Assembly: GCF_050946405.1 (NCBI RefSeq)
Contig: NZ_JBMNUS010000001.1
Location: forward strand, 248,001-312,000
Source: Pseudochelatococcus sp050946405
GTDB lineage: Bacteria; Pseudomonadota; Alphaproteobacteria; Rhizobiales; Beijerinckiaceae
DNA: 64,000 nucleotides
Direction: 5' to 3'
The position numbers and the translations under genes were made by a program. Below the pieces are notes generated by a model. That model saw only the letters and a list, made by a program, of their open reading frames with translations, made no database searches and was not told where the DNA came from. Below, one piece after another: positions 16,476-24,016 of the stretch (positions are counted from its first letter, which is position 1; each line of letters opens with the position of its first letter).

Positions 16476-17885
16476 ATGACGACCGCTCAGGATGTCCTCA
16501 AGCTGATCAAGGACAACGACATCCGTTACGTCGACCTGCGCTTCACCGATCCGCGCGGCAAGTGGCAGCACGTCACCTTCGACGTGTCCTTCGTCGATGA
16601 GGACCTGTTCACGGACGGGACGATGTTCGACGGCTCGTCCATCGCCGGCTGGAAGGCCATCAACGAATCCGACATGGTGCTGTTGCCCGATCCCGCGACC
16701 GCCCAGCTCGACCCGTTCTTTTCCGCTTCCACGCTCTCCATCGTCTGCGACGTGCTGGAGCCCACGACCGGCGAGCCTTACGAGCGCGACCCGCGCGGCA
16801 TCGCGAAGAAGACGGAAGCCTATCTGAAGTCCACCGGCATCGGCGACACGCTCTATGTCGGCCCGGAGGCCGAGTTCTTCCTGTTCGACGACGTGCGCTT
16901 CACGGCGACCCCCTACAACAGCGGTTTCAAGCTGGATGCCGCCGAGCTGCCCACCAACGGCGACACTGAATACGAGGGCGGCAACCTCGGCCACCGCATC
17001 CCGACGAAGGGCGGCTATTTCCCCGTTCCCCCGCTCGACGCCAGCCAGGACATCCGCAGCGAGATGCTCGCCGCTATCGCCGCGATGGGCGTGACGGTCG
17101 AAAAGCACCACCACGAGGTGGCCTCCGCCCAGCACGAACTCGGCATCAAGTTCGCGACGCTGGTGGAGACGGCCGACGCGATGCAGATCTACAAGTACTG
17201 CATCCACAACGTCGCCGGCAGCTACGGCAAGAGCGCCACTTTCATGCCGAAGCCCGTCTACGGCGACAACGGCTCGGGCATGCACGTTCACCAGTCCATC
17301 TGGAAGGACGGCAAGCCGCTCTTCGCCGGCAACAAGTATGCCGATCTCAGCCAGGAATGCCTGTGGTACATCGGCGGCATCATCAAGCACGCCAAGGCGC
17401 TGAACGCCTTCACCAACCCGTCGACCAACTCTTACAAGCGGCTCGTGCCCGGCTTCGAGGCGCCGGTGCTGCTCGCCTATTCGTCGCGCAACCGCTCGGC
17501 CTCCTGCCGTATTCCGTGGACGACGAACCCGAAGGCCAAGCGGCTCGAGGTGCGCTTCCCCGACCCGACGGCGAACCCCTATCTCGCCTTCTCGGCGCTG
17601 GCGCTGGCGGGCATCGACGGCATCCTGAACAAGATCGATCCCGGCGAGGCCATGGACAAGGACCTCTACGACCTGCCGCCGCGCGAGCTGAAGCAGATCC
17701 CCACCGTTTCGGCGAGCCTGCGCGAGGCGCTGGCCGAGCTTGACAAGGACCGCACCTTCCTCAAGGCCGGCGGCGTGTTCTCCGACACGTTCATCGATTC
17801 CTACATCGAGCTGAAGATGCAGGAAGTCATCCGCTTCGAACACGCGCCGCATCCGGTCGAGTTCGAGATGTACTATTCCGTCTGA
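16476..17885 (+). CDS. glnA: Glutamine synthetase type I
   Basis: 469 residues from the ATG at 16476, with AAGGAA about 9 bases upstream; an open frame extends further upstream but overlaps glnB and is not used. Family signatures visible: the DGSSIAGW loop near residue 52, KPVYGDNGSGMH near 259 (ATP/active site), the NPSTNSYKRLVPG glutamate-flap region near 314, and the adenylylation tyrosine Tyr398 in the short sequence DLYDLPP. The dodecameric enzyme makes glutamine from glutamate, ammonium and ATP, and is shut down by GlnE when nitrogen is plentiful under PII control. A strong terminator follows at 17917. Confidence 0.97.
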   Translation: MTTAQDVLKLIKDNDIRYVDLRFTDPRGKWQHVTFDVSFVDEDLFTDGTMFDGSSIAGWKAINESDMVLLPDPATAQLDPFFSASTLSIVCDVLEPTTGEPYERDPRGIAKKTEAYLKSTGIGDTLYVGPEAEFFLFDDVRFTATPYNSGFKLDAAELPTNGDTEYEGGNLGHRIPTKGGYFPVPPLDASQDIRSEMLAAIAAMGVTVEKHHHEVASAQHELGIKFATLVETADAMQIYKYCIHNVAGSYGKSATFMPKPVYGDNGSGMHVHQSIWKDGKPLFAGNKYADLSQECLWYIGGIIKHAKALNAFTNPSTNSYKRLVPGFEAPVLLAYSSRNRSASCRIPWTTNPKAKRLEVRFPDPTANPYLAFSALALAGIDGILNKIDPGEAMDKDLYDLPPRELKQIPTVSASLREALAELDKDRTFLKAGGVFSDTFIDSYIELKMQEVIRFEHAPHPVEFEMYYSV

Positions 17886-17916
17886 CGACGGCCCACGCAT
17901 AACGAGGGGAGCAACT

Positions 17917-17945
17917 CCGGCGGTCTCCGACCGCCGGTTTTTTTT
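17917..17945 (+). terminator. Rho-independent terminator of glnBA
   Basis: A perfect 8-base-pair stem (CCGGCGGT at 17917-17924, ACCGCCGG at 17930-17937), a 5-base loop and eight T (17938-17945), 31 bases after the glnA stop codon. Confidence 0.94.
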
Positions 17946-17990
17946 GGCGAACGGCTTCTCCGGCAAACCGCCGGCGCGGCTGCGCAAACG

Positions 17991-18014
17991 AAAAGGGCGG
18001 CCTCGCGGCCGCCC
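17991..18014 (-). terminator. Terminator of rplM-rpsI
   Basis: An 8-base-pair perfect stem (GGGCGGCC 17995-18002, GGCCGCCC 18007-18014) with a TCGC loop. The minus strand continues with TTTT (17991-17994), 58 bases past the rpsI stop. On the plus strand TTTTT appears at 18020-18024, so it may also back up the glnA terminator. Confidence 0.75.
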
Positions 18015-18072
18015 CATCGTTTTTGCACAGGCTCCCGTTTGCAGGGGCGCCGGTTGCGCAGCCGGTGAAAAA

Positions 18073-18558
18073 TCAGCGCTTCGAGAACTGGAAGGAACGG
18101 CGGGCCTTGGCGCGGCCGTACTTCTTGCGCTCGACGGTGCGGCTGTCGCGGGTGAGAAAGCCTTCCTTCTTCAGCGGGGCGCGCAGTTCCGGCTCGTAGT
18201 GGGTCAGCGCCTTGGACAGGCCGTGACGCACCGCGCCCGCCTGGCCCGACAGACCGCCGCCGGTGACGGTGACGGTGACGTCGTACTGGCCGTCGCGGTT
18301 CACGAGAACGAGCGGCTGACGCAGGATCATGCGCAGCACGGGGCGGGCGAAGTAGGTCTCGACCGAGCGGCCGTTGATCACGATCTTGCCCGCGCCGGGC
18401 TTGATCCACACGCGCGCGATGGCGTCCTTGCGCTTGCCGGTGGCATAGGCGCGGCCCTGGGCGTCGAGCTTCTGCTCGTAGCGGGGCGCTTCCGGCGTAT
18501 CGGCGGCGATACCGGCGATCTGGCCGAGATCGGCGAGGCTCTGGAGGGTATCGGACAT
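18073..18558 (-). CDS. rpsI: 30S ribosomal protein S9
   Basis: 161 residues; the S9 core (GRAYATGKRKDAIARVW to the C-terminus) is preceded by an about 30-residue alphaproteobacterial extension. The basic C-terminal tail RRSFQFSKR is the part that reaches the P-site tRNA, and the conserved GGGLSGQAGA and KKYGRAKARR segments are present. It starts two bases after the rplM stop codon, so the two are translationally coupled. Confidence 0.97.
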   Translation of the reverse strand: MSDTLQSLADLGQIAGIAADTPEAPRYEQKLDAQGRAYATGKRKDAIARVWIKPGAGKIVINGRSVETYFARPVLRMILRQPLVLVNRDGQYDVTVTVTGGGLSGQAGAVRHGLSKALTHYEPELRAPLKKEGFLTRDSRTVERKKYGRAKARRSFQFSKR

Positions 18559-18560
18559 GA

Positions 18561-19040
18561 TCAGGCGCTCCTCACGTTCTTGCGGTTGAGGGCGGCGACA
18601 TCGAGCACCTCAGGCTGCTGCGCTTCATGCGGGTGTTCGGCGCCGCCGTACACCCGCAGGTTGCCGAGCTGGCGGCGGCCGAGCGGGCCGCGCGGGAGCA
18701 TGCGCTCGACGGCCTTCTCGACGACGCGCTCGGGGAAGCGGCCTTCCAGAATGGACTTGGCGGTGCGCTCCTTGATGCCGCCCGGATAGCCGGTGTGGTG
18801 GTAGTAGCGCTTGTCGGTGTACTTGTGGCCCGTGAAGGCAACGTCGCGCGCGTTGATGACGATCACGTTGTCGCCGTCATCGACGTGGGGGGTGTAGGTG
18901 GGCTTGTGCTTGCCGCGCAGCCGGAGAGCGATGATCGAGGCGAGACGGCCGACCACGAGGCCGGACGCATCGATGATCACCCACTTCTTCTCGACGTCGG
19001 CGGGCTTGGACGAATGCGTCCGGGCCGAATGGATCGTCAT
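18561..19040 (-). CDS. rplM: 50S ribosomal protein L13
   Basis: 159 residues with the L13 signatures WVIIDASGLVVGRLAS near residue 20, DNVIVINA, and the RMLPRGPLGRRQ-LRVY segment near residue 115. L13 is an early-assembly 50S protein. The first residues (MTIHSARTHSS) form a short variable leader; an alternative later start cannot be excluded. First gene of the rplM-rpsI operon, with a promoter candidate at 19195-19224. Confidence 0.97.
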   Translation of the reverse strand: MTIHSARTHSSKPADVEKKWVIIDASGLVVGRLASIIALRLRGKHKPTYTPHVDDGDNVIVINARDVAFTGHKYTDKRYYHHTGYPGGIKERTAKSILEGRFPERVVEKAVERMLPRGPLGRRQLGNLRVYGGAEHPHEAQQPEVLDVAALNRKNVRSA

Positions 19041-19194
19041 GCTGGATCTTCTTCGCGTTCAGGGCTCCCGAACCGGAACGGCCGCGAGGCGGCCCCGAGC
19101 GAGAGCGGAAAAACAAACGGGCCGCCGGCCGCACACACCGTCCCACCCTTGGGGCGGACGATCGCATGCACGGCAAGCGGCGCCGATCGGCGGA

Positions 19195-19224
19195 TGACTA
19201 AGGCACTGATATCGCTCTGTCAAG
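19195..19224 (-). promoter_or_regulatory. Candidate promoter of rplM-rpsI
   Basis: On the minus strand a perfect -35 box TTGACA (19219-19224) is followed after 18 bases by TAGTCA (19195-19200) as a weak -10. The site is about 155 bases before the rplM start and points toward it. Confidence 0.45.
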
Positions 19225-19304
19225 AGGACGTCATTTCCATGACGGTCGAGAAGTGTCATATATTTCAGCGTATTACCGAAATGGGTATTATAGTACCGCC
19301 ATTT

Positions 19305-21059
19305 TCAGCGCTCTCCGCTCAATTCGCGCCGCCGCCGGTCGAGTTCCTGCGCATAGCGCTTCAGCGCGTGGGCTTCCGTCACGTAGCCCAGCACCGAGCG
19401 GCATTGCGGATCGTCCACGACGGCGAGCGTCTCCGTCTGCGCCTGCTCGAAAGCCGCGAGAATCGCGTTGATGTCCTGGCGCGGCAGCAGGAAGGAGCCC
19501 GGCGCGTGGCGCAGGGCGCGCACCGGCGTGGCCTCCGCCGTGCCGTCGTGGACGCTGGCATGCACTTCCGCCGTCAGCACGAAGCCGGCATAGCCGCCCT
19601 CTCCGTCCAGCAGAAAGACCCGCTCCGTCGAGCCGATGGGAAAGCGCCTGCGGAAGGCGTCGACGGTCATCTCCTCGCCGGCCGTGCGCGCTTCCCGGCG
19701 CATCAGCTTCACCACCGTCAGATCCCTGACGAAGCTGATGTCGAAGGCCGAGCGGATGGACTCGCCGCGCACGTGGAACCGCCATGTCGCGAACGAATAG
19801 CCGAACAGCCGCCGCACGATCAGCGAGGCGACGACCGCGCCGATCATCACGCCGTTGGCGATGGCGATGTTGCCCGTCTGCTCGAACACGAGGAAGATCA
19901 TGGTGATCGGCGCGCCGATGATCGCCGCCGCCATCGACGCCATGCCGACGAGGGCATAGACGATCCGGTCCACCGGCAAGGCCGGAAACAACGACATGAT
20001 GCCGAGCCCGACCACGTCGCCGAGCAGGATGCCGACGAACAGCGAGGTATGGAACAGGCCGCCGCGAAAGCCGGCGCCCACGGAAAGCGCGGCCGCCAGC
20101 ACCTTGGCGGCCAGCAGCCCGAGCAGCGCCGCGAAACCGTGGGCATGCAGCAGATAATATTGCGTCGCCCCGTGCCCCGCGCCCAGCACCGCCGGCGAGT
20201 AGAGCCCGAGCAGCGCGACACCCAAACCGCCGAGCGCGGGGCGAACGAGCGGCGGTATCCGCAGACGGCGGAGCACGATCTCGCCCGCGGTCGCGATCTT
20301 CATGATGCCGATGCCGATCACGCCCGCGACGACGCCGATGCCGACGAAGACGGCGATGTCGTAATGCGAGAAATAAAGGTCGATGTTCAGCAGCGGGCTT
20401 TTCAGCTCCGAAGTGAGCAGCGCCGCGACCTCGGGCGCGATCAGCGCCGCGAGCATGACGGGCGCCAGCGTCACCACCGCATAGGCCCCGAGCACCAGTT
20501 CGAACGCGTAGAACGCGCCGGCCATCGGCGCATCGAAGGCTGCGGCGATCCCGGCCGCAGCGCCGCACGCCACGAGCGTGCGCAGATCCGCGCGGCGCAG
20601 GTTGAATTTCTGCCCCAGCCACGACGCCGCGCCGGCGCCGAACTGGGTATAGCCGGCCTCCATGCCGACAGCCGCGCCGCAGCCGCTGGAAAGCACCGTG
20701 CCGCCGGTCAGCAACATGCTGTCCGCCAGCGACATGCGGCCGCCGTAAAGCGCGTTCGCCTCGATCGGATCGACGGCATCGAGCTTGCGCAGCCGGTGCA
20801 CCGCCCAGGTATAGAAGCCTACCACCAGCCCGCCGACGATCAGCGACGTGAAGACCCGCACGGGATCGAGCACCTGCGCGGCGCTGAGATGCGCGCCGCG
20901 CTCAAGGCCGAACAGCACCTCGTGCAGCCATTGCGCGGCGCTGTGAGCCGCCGCCACGCCGACGCCCGTCACCGTGCCGATCAGCACGCCGAAAACGGAA
21001 AGCGACAATTCCTCGGCCCGCGCGAAGGCCTTGATCCGCCACCACGCCGCTTCAAACAT
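19305..21059 (-). CDS. ClC-family chloride channel/antiporter with C-terminal CBS pair
   Basis: 584 residues. The first roughly 430 form the ClC transmembrane core: many hydrophobic helices and the motif region GCGAAVGMEAGYTQFGAG near residue 125, which aligns with the GREGP filter motif and keeps the gating glutamate (GMEAG). The GxFxP motif reads GGLFHTSLF, lacking the proline. The last 130 residues (MTVDAFRRRF onwards) fit two CBS domains, which usually bind adenine nucleotides. The filter sequences differ from the E. coli exchanger, so ion selectivity is uncertain. The gene is transcribed away from metY and stands alone. Confidence 0.87.
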   Translation of the reverse strand: MFEAAWWRIKAFARAEELSLSVFGVLIGTVTGVGVAAAHSAAQWLHEVLFGLERGAHLSAAQVLDPVRVFTSLIVGGLVVGFYTWAVHRLRKLDAVDPIEANALYGGRMSLADSMLLTGGTVLSSGCGAAVGMEAGYTQFGAGAASWLGQKFNLRRADLRTLVACGAAAGIAAAFDAPMAGAFYAFELVLGAYAVVTLAPVMLAALIAPEVAALLTSELKSPLLNIDLYFSHYDIAVFVGIGVVAGVIGIGIMKIATAGEIVLRRLRIPPLVRPALGGLGVALLGLYSPAVLGAGHGATQYYLLHAHGFAALLGLLAAKVLAAALSVGAGFRGGLFHTSLFVGILLGDVVGLGIMSLFPALPVDRIVYALVGMASMAAAIIGAPITMIFLVFEQTGNIAIANGVMIGAVVASLIVRRLFGYSFATWRFHVRGESIRSAFDISFVRDLTVVKLMRREARTAGEEMTVDAFRRRFPIGSTERVFLLDGEGGYAGFVLTAEVHASVHDGTAEATPVRALRHAPGSFLLPRQDINAILAAFEQAQTETLAVVDDPQCRSVLGYVTEAHALKRYAQELDRRRRELSGER

Positions 21060-21129
21060 GACCGGAACGCCCCATCATGGCGGATCATCCCCCGAACGCG
21101 TCCGACCGGTCGTAACCAAAGCCTTGCGG

Positions 21130-21184
21130 CCGGTCAACGCCCCCGAAGATTGTTGACCGGATGATGCGTTCGTTATATCGAACG
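21130..21184 (+). promoter_or_regulatory. Two consecutive inverted repeats upstream of metY
   Basis: First dyad: CCGGTCAAC (21130-21138) and GTTGACCGG (21152-21160), 9 perfect base pairs, 13-base spacer. Second dyad: CGTTCG (21167-21172) and CGAACG (21179-21184) around TTATAT. A further GACCGGTC palindrome lies at about 21102-21112. All are in the 173-base gap between divergent clc and metY. They look like operator sites or an attenuator hairpin. No SAM-II riboswitch consensus was found. Confidence 0.45.
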
Positions 21185-21232
21185 TATTAGCCCGCTTTCA
21201 CGGATCGAGCCTTTCGGCGGAGAACCACAGCC

Positions 21233-22516
21233 ATGTCATCCGAGTGTAGAAACCATTTCGCGACGCTCGCCGTCCACGCCGGCGCCAGCCCCGACCCCGT
21301 TACCGGCGCACGCGTGACGCCGCTTTACCTCAGCAACGGCTTCGCGTTCGAGACACCGGAAGCCGCCGCGGACATTTTTTCGCTGCGCAAGAGCGGCTAC
21401 TCCTATGCGCGCGGCGGCAATCCCACCGGCGCCGTGCTGGAGAAGCGCATCGCGACGCTGGAAGGCGGCACCAACGCCGTCGCCATCGCCTCCGGGCAAT
21501 CGGCGCTGCTCGTCATCCTGCTGACGCTGCTGAAGTCCGGCGACGAATACGTCTCCGCCAACCGTCTTTTCGGCGGCTCGCTCGGCCTGATGCGCCGCCT
21601 CGAGGAACGCCACGACCTCAAGGTGGTGTTCGCCAACCCGCTCGACCTCGACGCCTTCACCGCCGCCGTCACGGAGCGCACGCGCGCGATCGTCATCGAG
21701 TCCATCGTGAACCCCTCGGGCGATGTGGTCGACATCGCCGCCGTGGCGGACATCGCGAAGAAGCACAACATTCCCCTCGTCGTCGACAACACGCTGGCGA
21801 CGCCTTACCTGATCCGCCCGATCGAATACGGCGCGGACATCGTTTTCCACTCGCTGTCGAAGTTCATCGGCGGGCATGGACAGGTCATCGGCGGCATCAT
21901 CGTGGATGCGGGCCGCTTCAACTGGACGGGCGACGCACGCTATCCGCTGCTGTCCGAGCCGTGGGAGGATTACGGCGGCGTCGTGCTGGCCGAGAAATTC
22001 CCGCAGACCGCCTTCGGCGTGGCGTCGCGCGTCTACGGCATGCGCGATCTGGGGCCGGGCCTGTCGCCCTTCAACGCCTTCCTCGCGCTCACCGGCACGG
22101 AAACCCTGCATCTGCGCATGCCCCGCCACGTCTCCAACGCGCAGGCGGTGGCGCGCCATCTCGCCGCCCATCCGGCCATCGCCGAAGTGAGCTATCCGGG
22201 CCTTGAGGACCACCCCAACCACCCGCTCGTGCAACGCTACACGCCCGAGGGGCCGGGCGCCGTGTTCACGGCCCGCGTCAAGGGCGGCGAGGCGGCGGCG
22301 AAGCACCTCATCAGCTCGCTGAAGATCTTTTCGCACCTCGCCAACATCGGCGAGACCCGCTCCCTGATCATTCACCCGGCGACCACGACGCACAAGAACA
22401 TGCCGCCGCAGGAGCGCATCGCCGCCGGCCTGGGGCCGGACGTGGTGCGCCTGTCCATCGGGCTGGAGGACGCCGCCGATCTCATCGCCGATCTCGATCA
22501 GGCGCTGGCGGGCTGA
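21233..22516 (+). CDS. metY: O-acetylhomoserine aminocarboxypropyltransferase (sulfhydrylase)
   Basis: 427 residues, the MetY length; a PLP enzyme of the Cys/Met metabolism family. The PLP lysine lies in HSLSKFIGGHG near residue 210, with the cofactor-binding ASGQSA near 88 and VVDNTLATPYL before the lysine. It makes homocysteine directly from O-acetylhomoserine and sulfide, the direct-sulfhydrylation route to methionine. The related O-succinylhomoserine enzyme (MetZ) is the main alternative; length and the insert around residues 235-260 (DARYPLLSEPWEDYGG) favour MetY. Its 3' end overlaps the tail of convergent ctaA by 19 bases. Paired dyads upstream suggest dedicated regulation. Confidence 0.9.
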   Translation: MSSECRNHFATLAVHAGASPDPVTGARVTPLYLSNGFAFETPEAAADIFSLRKSGYSYARGGNPTGAVLEKRIATLEGGTNAVAIASGQSALLVILLTLLKSGDEYVSANRLFGGSLGLMRRLEERHDLKVVFANPLDLDAFTAAVTERTRAIVIESIVNPSGDVVDIAAVADIAKKHNIPLVVDNTLATPYLIRPIEYGADIVFHSLSKFIGGHGQVIGGIIVDAGRFNWTGDARYPLLSEPWEDYGGVVLAEKFPQTAFGVASRVYGMRDLGPGLSPFNAFLALTGTETLHLRMPRHVSNAQAVARHLAAHPAIAEVSYPGLEDHPNHPLVQRYTPEGPGAVFTARVKGGEAAAKHLISSLKIFSHLANIGETRSLIIHPATTTHKNMPPQERIAAGLGPDVVRLSIGLEDAADLIADLDQALAG

Positions 22517-23589
22517 ACCGGAAACACGCGCGCCGGCGACATCATGCGCCGGTGCGCCACCGCATGGCCGAGCAGCAGCACCCCCATCGTCTGATGCAGC
22601 AGGGCCGCCCATAGCGGCACGACCAGCAGCAGCGCCGCGATGCCGATGGCCGCCTGCGCCAGCACGAGGCCCGCCAGCACGCGCGCCATCCGCGCCGTCT
22701 TCGAGCCCGGCAGGAGCCTGCGCGCATCGAAAGCGTGCCAGAGCACGAGCGCCAGCAGCAGGTATGCGCCGATGCGATGGTTGAACTGCACGAGCGCGAT
22801 CGATTCCACGATATTGCGCCACCATGGCGACAGCGGCAGCAGCGTGAAGCTCTCGGGCACGAGCCGTCCGTCCATCAGCGGCCAGGTGTTGAACGACATG
22901 CCCGCGTTGCGGCCCGCGACCAGCGCGCCGAGCGCGATCTGCGCCAGAATGGCCGCGATGATGACGGAGCCCGCCACACGCAGCCGCAACGGCGATTCCA
23001 CCCGCGCATGCCGGTCGCGCAGGCCGGCCGCAAGCCAGGCCACCGCGATGAACAATCCGCAGGCCGCCACGAGATGCAGCATCAGCTTGACCGGCGCAAC
23101 CGCCGTCATGCCCGGTTCGAGACCGGAGGCCACCATGATCCAGCCGATGCCGCCCTGCGCGCCGCCGAGCAGGCCGATGGCGAGCAGCAGCGCGAGAAAG
23201 CGCCCGCGCACCACGCCCCGCGCCGCGAACCACAGCAGCGGCAGCACATAGGCGAGCCCGATCAGCCGGCCGAGCTGCCGGTGGCCCCATTCCCACAGGT
23301 AGATGAACCGGAACTCGCCGAGCGTCATGCCCTGATTGAGCAGCCGATATTGCGGCGTGTCGCGATACTTGTCGAACTCCGCCATCCACGCGGCGTCGGA
23401 GAGCGGCAGGAGCATGCCCGTCACGGGCCGCCATTCGGTGATCGACAGGCCGGAGCCGGTGAGCCGCGTCGCGCCGCCCACGGCCACCATCGCGACGATG
23501 AGCGCGGCGACCACCGCAAGCCACGTCCGCACGGCCCCGCGGTCGGCGGCGCCCGCACCGGCGGCGGAAGGGAAGGTACTGCTGGTCAT
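22498..23589 (-). CDS. ctaA: Heme A synthase
   Basis: 363 residues from the ATG at 23589 (MTSSTFPSAAG); the upstream open frame is not supported. A type 2 CtaA/COX15 membrane protein with about eight hydrophobic helices. Conserved features are GGATRLTGSGLSITEW in the first periplasmic loop, WEWGHRQLGR with a heme-ligand histidine, FNTWPLMDG, and FNHRIGAY and LHQTMGV with further histidines. It oxidises heme O to heme A for aa3-type cytochrome oxidase. No ctaB, ctaC or ctaG is in the window, so it is detached from the oxidase cluster. Confidence 0.95.
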   Translation of the reverse strand: MTSSTFPSAAGAGAADRGAVRTWLAVVAALIVAMVAVGGATRLTGSGLSITEWRPVTGMLLPLSDAAWMAEFDKYRDTPQYRLLNQGMTLGEFRFIYLWEWGHRQLGRLIGLAYVLPLLWFAARGVVRGRFLALLLAIGLLGGAQGGIGWIMVASGLEPGMTAVAPVKLMLHLVAACGLFIAVAWLAAGLRDRHARVESPLRLRVAGSVIIAAILAQIALGALVAGRNAGMSFNTWPLMDGRLVPESFTLLPLSPWWRNIVESIALVQFNHRIGAYLLLALVLWHAFDARRLLPGSKTARMARVLAGLVLAQAAIGIAALLLVVPLWAALLHQTMGVLLLGHAVAHRRMMSPARVFPVQPASA

Positions 23590-23731
23590 GAGTTCCGGCT
23601 TGACGCTGACACGATTACGGGTATCGATCCCTACACATAGACCGCCCGCCCGCGCGGCACAACGCACCGGGATGCGACGGTTTTTCACATGGCGAACGGT
23701 TTTTCACTTGGCGAGCGGCAGACGGGATCCC

Positions 23732-23947
23732 ATGAGGCGGCGCACGCGAAAATTCATCGGCACGATCGCCATCATCGCATTCTGCATTTTCTATGCGCTG
23801 CTGATCATGGCCTTCGCCCATTCGCGTGTCCCGGAATGGCCGCGCGTGGCGCAACTCCTCTTTTACATCGTGTTCGGCATGGGCTGGATCCTGCCCATCC
23901 TGCCGCTCATCCGCTGGATGGAAAAACGCGGCGCGGACGAGACATAA
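23732..23947 (+). CDS. DUF2842-type small membrane protein
   Basis: 71 residues from the ATG at 23732; upstream in-frame sequence overlaps ctaA antisense and is not used. A basic N-terminus (RRRTRKFIG) precedes two hydrophobic helices (about residues 10-29 and 40-61), ending RWMEKRGADET. Sequence pattern and length fit the alphaproteobacterial DUF2842 family, whose function is unknown. It is divergent from ctaA, about 140 bases away, and stands alone on the plus strand. Confidence 0.7.
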   Translation: MRRRTRKFIGTIAIIAFCIFYALLIMAFAHSRVPEWPRVAQLLFYIVFGMGWILPILPLIRWMEKRGADET

Positions 23948-24016
23948 AGCGTTTTGCGGCGAAGCGGGCATCGCCTTGCAGGCGGAACGCGCTCCCCATC
24001 AGGGAAGCGCCGGGGC

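Noticed and set aside
21060..21232. SAM-II riboswitch before metY
   Set aside because: I looked for the conserved pseudoknot sequence and did not find it; only inverted repeats are present.
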